DNA from: Cytospora piceicola
Lineage: Eukaryota > Ascomycota > Sordariomycetes > Diaporthales > Cytosporaceae
NCBI GenBank assembly: GCA_023375675.1
Contig: JALQBC010000027.1
Span: forward strand, 372,001-436,000
Length of the DNA: 64,000 nucleotides
Direction: 5' to 3'
Position 1 is the first letter of the stretch. Every line of letters begins with the position of its first letter. Shown piece after piece: positions 36,301 through 47,659 of the stretch. The notes under the pieces are model-generated. The model ran no database searches, was not told where the DNA came from, and was given only the letters and a program-made list of their open reading frames with translations. A program made the translations under genes and the position numbers.

Positions 36301-39300
36301 CTCAAGTTACATCAGTGTGCTGACTTCAGCATATAGCTAGCAGTGTAAGATGGGCGTAGGGCTGTCTATCACCTTGGAGGTGGACGCCCGAGGCTGCCAA
36401 TTCGGCAGTTCCTTTTAGCCTCGGTAAGTCTCGGTGAGCGTCCTGCCTGAAATGCGTGTGAAAATGGGTGAGTGTCGGGGGACTTTTGGCGCCCCAATGT
36501 AGTATGAACTCGCAAAATAGTAATGATCGCAAACCTGCAGGATTGCCCGTTGGTATCAGGAAGGTGAGAAAGAAGGCAACAAGGCAACTTGCTACTGCCT
36601 TGCCTCTTGTGGGTTCAAGCCCGAGATGTTACAGTACTTTGTAAGCTTCAAACCGCTGGTATTGCCTCAAGCTTCGGCGTTTTCTTGATGCGGCTGAAAG
36701 GCAGGATGTAGGCAGCTACAGGGTGAGCATCTCCCTGTTTGAGGTGGAAATCATGGCCGAGATACAGGCTGCATCGAGATTGACGTAAGACGAGTGCGAG
36801 GTTTGCCCGATGGTGTTCTGACAGGCAAGGAGCGAGTCCGATGTATGGTTGAGCAAGGGACCCCAAGAGGAATGCGGAACCAGAAATGCGACAGACTTCG
36901 AGTCGGAACATTGGATGCTCAGTCAGTATGCAGGGAGACATCCTGCCTGTTCTAAACCCAAGGATTGGGGAGGCAGGATGGGAACTGGACATGGAATGGA
37001 ACGATGCCCCCGAACGGCCCCTAAAAACCCCCAAGGAAGCAGGAGCAAATAATGCTGTCGAGGTTATAGCTTCGTGGTCGATGGTGAATGCGGTCGGCGC
37101 AAGGGTCGTCAGAATTGTGGATAGGCAACCGTGGGGTCGGTGCCTCACCCCTGCCTAGACAAGGCGTCTGGAGGAGTTGACCGGCAGGGAGGATGATCTC
37201 GGCCTGGTAAACAGTGTATCAGTAACGAATACGAACAAGAAGGACCCCACTTGCTTCATGTTGGAGCTAGGATGGTGCAGTCCCATCCTGGGAGGCCGAT
37301 TGCATATGGCGGGCCAAATGCCCAGAAATGGCGAGATCCCGGCGTCGTTCCAAATCGATCTTGGGTCCCAAGCGGTCGTCGATGGTCGCCAACTGCGGAA
37401 CAGCAACCGGCAAGGGGGCCGGTGGTTGCGTTTTTCTTTTCCCGGTTCCTTCACAAGCCCTTGTATTATAGCATTGCGATCGACACCGAAGTCGATGGAA
37501 GTCCACCACAGCCAAGTTGGACCATGCCCTTGACCATTGACGGTGACACTCCATCGATGCTGACGACGTAAAGGAGTGCAGCTCGGCAAAGTGATGTCGT
37601 TGCTCGGTGCGGCCCTTGGGCAGCACAGAGATGTAATCGGAAGACGGTCGAACACAGATGTCATTGCTTGCGACTCGGGCTTCATGGTGCGAAGAACCGG
37701 GACGCGGTTCCAACTCGCTGTGCTTCCGGGCCGTGACAGCCTGGGACCGCGCTCGTCTGGTCCGGAGGTATGTTTTGTTCGGATGTCCTGAACAGGGAAA
37801 CTGTCGACGGAAGAAAAGAACAAAACTCCTGTAAACCAGCTGTCGTCGTTGAGGCCCACTTCCGTCGTCTGGACTGACCAGCGGGCTGCTTCCGGGAGGC
37901 ATGCTGGCACGAGGGCGACATCAGCTATGATCTATCACCTGTCAAAACCAAATGACTTGGAGAGGTGAAGTGAACTGTGGACCTAGCGGTTCGTGCTAAA
38001 GGCGACCCCTGGTAACAACCCTAACGCAATTGGCCGACAGTGTGTGACAGCGGGAGTCCCAGCACCCGGGTCCACTGTAGTCTGCAACAACTTTGGCGCC
38101 AAAGGCGGGAGGACGTGCACGCAGGCACGGTTCTGGTTGAGCCGCATACTGTACGCTAATCGTGAACGAGTACGAACTTAGTAAGTATTTACTAAGTAGA
38201 TACATACATACATATCATGATCGGAAACAACATACCATGAGCACCATTGCTACCTTTCTCAAGCGAGGCGCATGGAGATGTGGCTGGCTGGACTTCCCAG
38301 AGCTGCAGTGGCTAGATCAAGGGATCTCTTCAGCACCATACACAGGTAGCCTGTAGGCGCCTCTTCTCGAAGGAGGCCAACTCCTGATGGATGCTGGGTC
38401 GGGCCAGCGATTTCGATATGCAAGCCGTTCTGCTTTGGGACGACGTCCCGCATCTTCAGTTCAGTAAGGTCGGATGAAGGAATGAGTAGATTGAGGGAAC
38501 ATTTGATCGAAAGGAAAGCAATGCGTCCGTCATAATTGACGCCATTTGAAAGGTACCTAGGCAAACAATCAATGTAACGCTTGTGTCGTGTCTTCCAATG
38601 TTTTCTCCGAAGACGAGCATGTCTGCGCTGGCCTTGAGCCATTTTTGAGCACTCGGGGTAAACCTTCTGCTTGTTGGTTTGCTGTTGTGAGTGTACTTGC
38701 TGGGTTATCCCTGGGCTGTAGTGGATATGTGGCGTTTGAGAGTAGTCTTTGGTTGGTCGTCAGGATTGTCGAAGCGGTACGAGGATATGGATGGGATGGA
38801 GTGAAGACTCGACGAATCCCAAGGGACTAACACGGGGATTAAACGCTGTCCAAGGCGAGCGGAGTCTGTCCCCCTTCTTCTTTGCTGGCGCGGACGCTTT
38901 TTTGGTCCAAGATGCCCTGGGTATCCTTTTTCTTCCTCCGGTGACTCGGTCCTTGGAACTCTTTCTTCATTCGCAACTTTCTTCATCAATCCAGCCCAGG
39001 AAGAGCACATGTATCTGAGGGCAGGCCGCAATCAGGAGGCTTGCAGGTCCATGGCGAAGTTGTTACTTCAGGGTGAGTTGTGGAGAAACTGACTTGGCTC
39101 GTTGGATGTTCCATACAACAACGATATCCAGAAGTATAGGCTCAACGTCGTCGATCGTAACTTTGTGTTGCACCCTCCAAGACCTGACCGCACCTTCTTG
39201 TCGCCCGTTCGCAGGCCGATATTCCTCTTGATCGAAGCTCCGTACTAGTTGGCAGTACGAACAACGGTGGTGCCTAGGCCCTGATACTTTGTCTGGGTTT

Positions 39301-41649
39301 CAAAAGTAGAACAAGGAGAAAGGTGTGTGTTTTTGTGTTTTGTGGTTTGGTTTTCTGTGCCTCTTACCACCACTCGATACTACGTGCTTCTGTTTCTTCT
39401 TCGACGGCACATGATCATGGGATCTCTCGTGTTGCTTGGCTTCGAAATGCTGTCTGGCAAGCGGTCGACGAGTCGTCTGTGAGGTAGGTCGTCTCTCTCA
39501 CTGATCGGCCGTATGACCAACCGGTCGCCGTGTGTCTCGTTCGTCTTCGTGCTATCGTGTTTGAGGTAATCTCTTTTCCGGGATCGTACTACTTCTCTAT
39601 ACAATCAGAGGTCAGATTACTCCTCACCGACGACCAGCACGCCCGGCAGGAGAGATCCCTTTGGTTCTCTCCCCAGCCAGCTGCCGTCTATCGATGATAA
39701 CAATTGACCACAACATCGACAGTATTCTTGTTGAGCTGTGCAAAGAAGATGTCAAACTCACCATGTAGAGTATCATAAGTATCCTTCCAAACAATTTTTG
39801 GAACGAGGACGGAACGATGACTGCGGTACTTGTGGGTGTGCTGAGAGGAAACGATTTTGCGGTTCTGCTCATCGCGACGAAGTTGTAGATCTTTCTGCAC
39901 AACTGACAGCTCCTTGAATGCTGGCCAGTTACTTGTTAGACAGGCAACCAAATTCAACGAGGAAATTTGTAATACTGATTGTAGAGGAGAATTGGCACTG
40001 CTAAGTATGAATGTTGTTCTGATTAGCCGCTGTCTGCGACAAACAGCAATCCAAATGAGTTCAGTTGCTGTGTCAGGCTGTAGACCTGGTGAAGATGGAA
40101 ACAAAGAAGAAAATTAAATTCTGAGGTAGTTGAGCGGTGATTTGAGTTAGAGCCCCGAACAACAGTGATACACAGGCAGGCAGGGCAGGCTGTGGCTCTT
40201 GACCGTACCACTGATACACATTCGAGATCGGCATATCCGCAGGTGGTTGGGCATACTCAGAGAGTCTAGATCCACCTGACTCCCAGGGGAGGCGCGTAAA
40301 TCTGCCAACCCTTACGTTCCAGGCTGGTGAACTTGCGGGGCCAGCTCGGCTCGATCTTACAACGCACAAACTTTCGGGACCACGGGAGATGGTGGCGTTG
40401 ATTATGGGAACGAGACACTGGTGCTGGCTTTATCAACCACTTCCTGCTTCATCCCCAGATCATATATAATCATATGACTTCATCGTCAGGTCGATACGTC
40501 TTCGACATCACAAACGGTCCAGACAAATACTACTAATATGCCCGGCCCAGCCGCCGGTATGATCTGGATCTCAGGGTCGCACTCATGACACGGACGCCAA
40601 ATCACCCACGTCTACTACCCGGTCTTAGAACTCATGACCATGACATGTTTGGTTAGTGCGATATTCTACTATGCCGCCTGCCCTATATTCCAACTCCCGG
40701 CACTTCTTCCGCGGCAGGTGCTGCTTCCGCTCCCCCTCCGGATCCTCTAGTGCCCGCCTGGCCGCAATAATGGGGCCTTTCTGGGAAACCAATATGTACC
40801 AGTAGGTGGCTATGGCTCTTAACCGGTTTTGGATAGCTCTACGAACTGACTGGGCCTCAAAGGGGCCATTGTTCGGCACTCGGCTCCTCGTCACATTACC
40901 AGGGACCTACCCTACGATAGCTTGCCCCATGTCCCAGTTGTGGCTTGTGATCCACATCGTGATTTGCTGTCTGCCCAGTGGCCTGCAACACTTCGATTCA
41001 CGATTCATATTATCCTGTCTCATACCTAGGTAGGGGGCATTGCTGCAGACTGCGATGCGGCGGGAAGATAGCTGGCTGTGGCCCCCTTCTCCGATGAATC
41101 TGCCGGAGAGGACCATGGAAGATTGCCCCAGGGCACGTTGGCGACCTTTGGATTGCAGCTCATCACAGTTAGCCACGTGTCTGGAGGTCGCTTATGAGAT
41201 GGGCGAGTAGGTTCGTTCTTGGTGAGGTTTGCATACTTATGATGCATCAGGGTAAAAGATCCTCAACATGAAACAATATCTCGACTAGCTTGGGTTGCCT
41301 AGTCTGCCTAGTTCCGCTAATATACTTCAGGATACTCACAATAACTTAGCGGCGATGGTGAGAGTCGGCTGTGAGGCGAAGTCACCTAAGCGGATTGCTA
41401 TGCACGCAGCTATCCGGCTTCGGCTTGAGGCTTTAGAAAGTCACAGTCGAAGGTGCGCTCCTGACTAGAGACTGGTGTCCCATCGACCGTTGTCTGAAAA
41501 GCATTTAAAGCTGCTACGATCCTCTACCCTGTACCCGCGTCCTGACGACTCTCTCCATCTTCAACACACTACGTATCTTAAGCCAGCTTGGCGGAAAAGG
41601 AAGCGAAGCACTCTATTTCAAGTTCCAAGGCACCCGGACTCCTCTCGAA
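33361..41649. other. Gene-poor interval, left part
   Basis: About 8.3 kb without a confident gene. Orphan ORFs: 230 codons minus (35613-36305), 251 codons minus (37155-37910), 127 codons minus (38259-38642), 138 and 98 codons minus (39688-40104, 40073-40369) and 89 codons minus (40625-40894). None shows a domain I recognise. CCTAGG-family palindromes lie at 33678-33693, near 34292, near 38553 and near 41022. No recognisable transposase, reverse transcriptase or long terminal repeat was found. Confidence 0.45.
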
Positions 41650-42316
41650 ATGCAAAGACAGGGGAGGTCAGCGGCTAGAGCGCCAACTGACAAACAAGAG
41701 GTGCACGCCACCAACACACCAGACGATGATGGGTGAGCCAGATCTGCATACCCATGGACCCTCCCTCCCGGGTTCTGTCCGATGGGTGCGACCATAATTA
41801 CAAGCACAAATTCAACCCATCTCCCCCCCACTGACACCTCGCCAGGTATGCATCGTTCTCCAATCATCCCTCATTCATTTTCGATCTGAAATGCATCGAC
41901 ACTGAATGCAAGACGATTCGCGCTGGTGTCACACGAGACGAGTTGCTCGGACGAGATGGAACCGACAACTCCTACACCACGCCTTGGACGCAAGATGTAT
42001 GCCCCACAAAGTTCGAGGGGGACATTCCTTCCAGCGGCTCGATAGATGCCCTGGCTGGGTCTTTCAGGTACATGCCTTGATGTACTAGTATGTTAACGCG
42101 TACTAATTTGCACAAAGCTCTCCCACACCTAGTTACCACCAAGTCCAGAACCTTCCAATACTGCAACACCACCAGGTGAGGTCACACTATGTCCTCCCAG
42201 TGAGACTTCATCATACTGACCAGATGGGCTCCGACAGAATGAGCCACAACAGACTCTACTGTATCGTCTGCCTCGCCATGGCCATCTGGAACGCCAACGA
42301 CACTGCACTCGCATAG
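41650..42316 (+). CDS. Candidate multi-exon gene of unknown function (weak)
   Basis: A phase-consistent model with four exons, 41650..41732, 41846..42067, 42118..42175 and 42224..42316, encodes 151 residues. All introns are GT..AG, and intron 2 has a TACTAAT branch site. Exon 2 reads as coherent, acidic, Cys-containing protein: SFIFDLKCIDTECKTIRAGV, DELLGRDGTDNSYTTPWTQD, VCPTKFEGDIPSSGSIDALA. The reading frame also stays open upstream of the ATG to about 41505, so a longer N-terminus on further exons is possible. Directly after the stop the plus strand has another open stretch in a different frame (to 42516) of similar quality, so the gene may be mis-modelled at its 3' end or frameshifted. 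I recognise no family. Confidence 0.38.
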
Positions 42317-42526
42317 TGCCCGGCGGCCGGATCTCCGGAACCCTGATTGCCGTCGGTACACACGAAATGTTGACCACAGCCGAGTTCGTCGATTCCTCAG
42401 ACAACACAATCACAACGACGGAATACCCCAGCGCCATAAATGAAAAGATGGACATGTTGCTGTCAGACAGCAACCTTGACCATACCTCGCGTCATGGAAG
42501 AAAGCCGTGGTGCTGATAGTGACTCG

Positions 42527-42901
42527 TCACTCGACGTTCTCGGTCGGGAGATAAGCGTTCTCGTACAAATATGTTGGCTTGCCTGGAAATGGAAAAGAAG
42601 GGGAAACAGCTATCAAACCTGCCCGATAGAAAATGATACCCATGACGACCAGTCCGAGTTTCATGACAGGACAGAAGGATCCCATGGCAGAGAGTCTTGA
42701 GCTTCCATTGCGCCACCTACTAGTAATGACCGCGGACTGGAGCGTCCTGTCACTCCTGACGATGGGAATTGAGAAGCGGGAACGCTGTGTGTGGTTGGTG
42801 TCGAACTCATATCTGGAGTGGGACTCTGGAGTGGGACCATATATATCCTTGGTTCTTGCATATTCGGTTTCCGCGGATGGACAGTAACGATATGGATCCA
42901 A
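42527..42901 (-). CDS. Orphan ORF with one hydrophobic segment (weak)
   Basis: The 124-codon ORF starts MDPYRYCPSAETEYARTKDI and is hydrophilic for 75 residues. It then carries a possible transmembrane segment, MKLGLVVMGIIFYRAGLIAV, and a short tail ending LPTENVE. No family is recognised. It is antisense to, and just downstream of, the weak gene model at 41650-42316. It may be real or chance. Confidence 0.25.
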   Translation of the reverse strand: MDPYRYCPSAETEYARTKDIYGPTPESHSRYEFDTNHTQRSRFSIPIVRSDRTLQSAVITSRWRNGSSRLSAMGSFCPVMKLGLVVMGIIFYRAGLIAVSPSFPFPGKPTYLYENAYLPTENVE

Positions 42902-45900
42902 GATTGTGCGTCGAGCTATATTCTGTGCTTAGGTGGTTTTGGGACACTCCTTGCGTCTTCGTCTTGAAGCACCGAGTGCTCAAGCTCTGTTCTTCCTTCC
43001 CAAGAACTAAGTTATGGTTTCGTCATGGTGAGGAGGTATCTAGGTATACGAAGGGGAGCAACAACCTCTCGCCGCGCTGGTGGTTAGTGCTTGGAGGGGC
43101 AGGGCTGCCTTCAAGGCTGGCAGTGATTGCCAGCAGGGCGAGGTTCAAGTAGCTCCAAGAAAAGTAAGCATTGTATCGTCGGGTTGGGAGATCAGTTCTG
43201 AATAGGCATTTTCATTTTTGTCCCAGGGATAGAGCTTGAGACTCGAGTAGATCATGATATAACAAAGATGCTGGGCTAGGCAACCTGGAAGGGTCGTCGG
43301 CTGGATTCTCTTGGTTTTATAGAAAACATCTACGGCTCTTAACCTTAAGCGTCATCAGGTACATAAGTATGCTTCGAAATACCTCTGCTGCAAACTGTCA
43401 CTCTCTCTGAGTCACCTCCACGAATTATTCAGACGTGGCGAGCGGTGAGCGGCGAGCGGAAAGCCCGGGAACCTGCAGTTACGCGGAGGACATCAGCAAG
43501 TACATGTGGAGGTGCTACCCTAGGGTACCAAGGGAAGCTGCATGCGTCAGCTACATGTAAATCAACTAATTATCGCCAGCACCATTTCAACCGGTTTGTA
43601 AAAGTCATCAATGTAAGAGTCATCAAGCATTCCCTACTCCCATCTATTCTATGGAATACACCATTATACGGCTATCAAGATTCGAAAAAGAACGAAAAAT
43701 GTAAGTAAGAGGGGTGGTTCATTGGCGGGAGAAAAACTCTGGAAAGGACATTGGGAAGTGGGTTGATCCCTGCAGTAACCGTGGAAGCGTGTAAGTCTAT
43801 TGGTCAACTTCGGCCGTGACTACCAAGACTCGACAGTCCGAGATAACCTCATGGACATCCAGGGAGCAGAAATTGCTACTTTCACGGAGTTCTTGGACTT
43901 TGTATAAGTGACATGAACGTTATGTTCTCCAAGTATAGAATAATTTGGAATGCTGAGCCCGCCGCAACTGACATCAAATAGGCTAACATGATGTTAAAGA
44001 GTTTGCCGGTGTCTTCCCAGGGTTTCCAGTTGCTGTATTCCTATCTAAAAGGTTTGGCGTCCCCAGAGCACAGAGAATGACAATGCCCCAGAATTGGGTT
44101 GCAGATCCTGAACCTATGAGGCGAGTCGCCATATATCTGATAATTAGCTCTTCATAAACATGCACCCAACCTATTATTCCCAACACAAGACTCCAGGACT
44201 GCCCTCGATTCCTTTCCAAACTTATAAGCATGGGGAAACCGATTAAGGTACGAAGTTCTTACTATCCCGAACGGCGTACAATTCAGATCAGCTGGAGTGA
44301 AGCGCGTATATCACCACGTTGGGGGTTAGAGAGCCCCGGTATGGTGAGGCGGTTGTTTTCTTGGGAAAACATCGCAGTTACATAATACTTGATTCAGAGA
44401 GCGGTTGTTGAGTTCTACCAAATCAATGCATTTCTTAAAGTGCTGGTCAAGAGAGACATAAGTAGATACTGGGGATGCATATTGTGCCACCTGTATGGCG
44501 CCTACTACTTACCCTTATGATTCAACAAAGCCAAGTCGCCGAGCTTTCTCAAGACAAAGTCAACCGATGAGGCCAGGAAGAAATTGGCACACTATATTTT
44601 TGCCGCAAAGCAAGTGACTCCCCATATAGTCCAGTGATATGTCTAAAATTCAAAAAGATAAAAGTCGGAGAGTCCCGTTACTCCTAATATCTATTGGTTT
44701 TAGACCGTTTGATAGCCTTGTACCACCTGCTATCTTCATACTAGTCCAGCCAGATCCCCAGCCTCGAGGCTTGATTGCTATCGGCACGGAAAAGGCCGTG
44801 GCGTTAGCTATACCTTTGCCAACATGCGTCTGAGAGGGCTGGCTCCTCCTTAGTATGGTTAATACCCTGTCCCTCTGCATGGATAACGGTCAGATCGTAT
44901 GGCGTATATAGGGCCCATATGATGAGGTTTTAGTCTAGCCGGAATAGCCGGTATAACCGATGGCCACCCGAGAAATATAGCGAACAAATAGTAAGTCAGA
45001 AGGGCTCAAGACTTATGAAGGTTCCCTTTCTTCTGTCATTGCGACCAATACACTCATCGACCGTATAAAGATCCCTTCACATTTGACACTTAATCGATGC
45101 TTATTCCCTGCTGTTGATACTGACAATGTCTCTTTGTATCCAAGATTACCCCAACCTGGCAGGTCCATTGACCCAAGAGCCAACGTGAGAATCTTTCCGC
45201 TCGACGGGTTCAATGTGAACCATTGCATCCCCTCATCATGGTCAGAATGTCTTGCCTGCTTACCCTGCGACATCTGCTACGTATCGAGTCTCCTATCTCG
45301 TCGCTATCGTGAATATAATGGTTCTTGAAATCCTCATCTCCCGGGTCCATTTGCTGCCATGAACTTCGAAAGTTTGCTCGTAATCCCCAACTCCCTCCAG
45401 CTTCAGTCTAGGTATTCTCAGTTCTCTCGGCATCGATGGCAGCCAAACGAAATGGAATTTTTTATCTCCTAACAACCCAGGACCTTATTCTTGAGGTGAC
45501 CAGTCTGGTTCAGTTTCCAGTGCTTCCATGCGGTGCTCACTGAGAGAAACAGTCTCTCTCCCATAAGAAATATGCTGAAGTTCCCTGGCACATACCTGCG
45601 TATAGATGACGGACCTGTTATGTAAGGTTTATTAGGACTCAACACTAATCAGCTCGGAATATTATCAATCCTCAGAGTTGGTACGTAATAAAGGCTAGAG
45701 AAGAAGTAGTTGCAACTGTATGGTGTACAGCCTTATATCATCGAATGTGCATTTTTTTCTCCCTCTAAAAACATGGAGACGACGGAGATTGTGTTTCTGA
45801 TGTGAGAACCGATGCTTTGAAATTATACTTCATCAAGTTCGGGTGACCCTCTCAACCTTCCCCACCCCCCTCCCCCAAGTGCTTAGTACCTCAGTTGGAG

Positions 45901-46592
45901 ATTTGGCTCGAGATACTGTTTACACTGTTGGGCACAGTACTTGGGCACATTCAATGTTGACCTGTTCGAAATCTAATTGTCGGGTCACCAGTCTTACTGA
46001 TAGTGATGAGTATTTTCGTTTCGTTCCATGTTGGGGAAAAGGGCGCCCTTGCGGGTCTCTCGCTTACATATAGAAACCGTTCCCTGATTATACTCCCTCT
46101 CTATTCTACTCAATAGCTGACAGGTGCGTACTGTCTCCGGGATTTTCTCAGAAACTTGCCATGAACCGGACTGACTAGGCTGCTAGCCCCTGGGAGATAA
46201 CCCAGTTGCATGGACAACATCAAAGTATTTGGGTGGCACTGGCTAATGGCAGCAAGTCACCTGAAGCGTTTCCAGACCAAACATTGACCGAAAGTAGATA
46301 TACTGCACAGAGAGAACTCTATATGAAGCCATGAAATGTGACGTTGACTACTTGAGTGGACAGTGCTCATGCATGTCTTCACTGCATGTTCAAGATCAGC
46401 AGACCTGGACAGACCCAAAGTGGGGAGCGTAATAATGAATTTAATTGGCCAAATCATCACGCTCGAGTTTGTTTGCATGACCTACTCAGACGGCTTCTGA
46501 TTCCATACCACATGTGCAAGCTTCTAGCTTCGTATGATTTCTTCCCGTCACAAAAATGAACGGTCTGTAGGAACTGTGTGATGGTACGAGGC

Positions 46593-46597
46593 AAAAA
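46593..46597 (-). terminator. Pol III terminator of tRNA-Ile
   Basis: A run of five T on the transcribed strand, 10 nt after the tRNA 3' end. Confidence 0.75.
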
Positions 46598-46607
46598 CAT
46601 ATGACCA

Positions 46608-46714
46608 TGTCCCTTGCAAGGATCGAACTTGCGACTTCTGCATTCCTAACCATTCTCTACGCATGGAAACACGTAGATATAAGAGCAGCACGCTAACCTC
46701 TGCGTTAAAGGGAC
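46608..46714 (-). tRNA. tRNA-Ile(TAT) with intron
   Basis: A complete cloverleaf reads from 46714 to 46608. The acceptor stem GTCCCTT/AAGGGAC is perfect (7 bp), the D-stem ACGC/GCGT is perfect, and the T-arm is GCAAG-TTCGATC-CTTGC. The anticodon stem CTGCT/TGCAG has one T-T mismatch at its loop end. The loop reads CTTATA, giving anticodon TAT (isoleucine, codon AUA), and is interrupted after position 37 by an intron of about 34 nt, as is usual for fungal tRNA introns. CCA is not encoded and the discriminator is A. TAT is preferred over CTT because it gives a normal 4-bp D-stem and places the anticodon stem correctly. The exact 3' splice position is uncertain by a base or so. Confidence 0.85.
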
Positions 46715-47659
46715 ATTGACCAAGGGGCTGTAACTGGCGCGCGGAAACGTCCAGCTCACCCATATAGAGATGCAGCTAACCAATGAACCAATTATTCGCA
46801 GAGTATTCTCGACCACCACTCTACTAATGGCTAGATCAAATTTGAAGTGTCCAAAGTACTGATGCGGGCTGTTTTCTAACCCCCATAAATTTCCCTCCTC
46901 ATAACTACATCCGAGGTACCCAGGCGCCTAGATTCCGAACTCACTCAGCTATTCGGCCACCCTGATTTAGACCATATACACATGGCACCACTGATGAGCG
47001 AGACAACACGTACGTCTTGCATGAAAGAGGCATATATCAGTCAATAGTATATGTCTTTACTGCAAAGTGCTGGTTGCCTTGCCGTATATCTCAAGCCAGA
47101 TTGTCGATAATTAGTCGGTGGGTACGTTTGTAGCACAATTGGGTATCATTGCCTGGGAAACTAGGTAGCCCTGCATAGCCATAGACTGTGAACGACCGAA
47201 ATACGCATATGCAGTACGACACCATGTTGCACACACATAGTTAAAAACCCCTTGGGTGTGCTTATTACATATTCCGGTTCCTCATAATGGACTTGACTAT
47301 TAGTTGATAATACTGCAGGCGCCCCCGATCATTGATTGCTGCTATTGACACGATGGCGTATTTACATCGATGAGAAGACTCCAATTACTGGACTCGTGCA
47401 TCCGGGTTGCAGTATTGTGCATCAAAGCTGGAACCAATATCGAATGATCCAACTGAGGGGTTTCAGCCCGATAATACCAACATGTCCTAGTTCGACAGAT
47501 CAATAGTCAAGGCATCTTCGCATCCCCACATCCACTAATGCCAGCAGTTATCAAAACATGGTATCTTGAGTAGCAAATATGCAGGACACACAAAGACGCA
47601 GAAACATCGTTTCACCTAAACCTCGATGAACAGGCCATGCAATACCCCCACGGATGGTC
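46715..47659. other. Intergenic region between tRNA-Ile and zinc-finger gene
   Basis: No supported gene. A short stretch at 46925-46975 (minus strand, GGTGGCCGAATAGCTGAGTG) resembles the 5' half of a tRNA of the Ser/Leu type but lacks a T-arm, so at most it is a degenerate fragment. Confidence 0.4.

Larger units (their letters stand above)
42317..46607. other. Gene-poor interval, middle part
   Basis: It contains a 124-codon minus-strand ORF (42527-42901), listed separately, and only short ORFs elsewhere. No domain or RNA gene was recognised before the tRNA at 46608. Confidence 0.45.

Noticed and set aside
36585..36635. T-arm-like GTGGGTTCAAGCCCG
   Set aside because: No acceptor, D or anticodon stems can be built around it.
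37155..37910. 251-codon minus-strand ORF with overlapping ORFs on both strands
   Set aside because: Several frames are open at once in a moderately GC-rich stretch, none with recognisable motifs, so no frame can be preferred.
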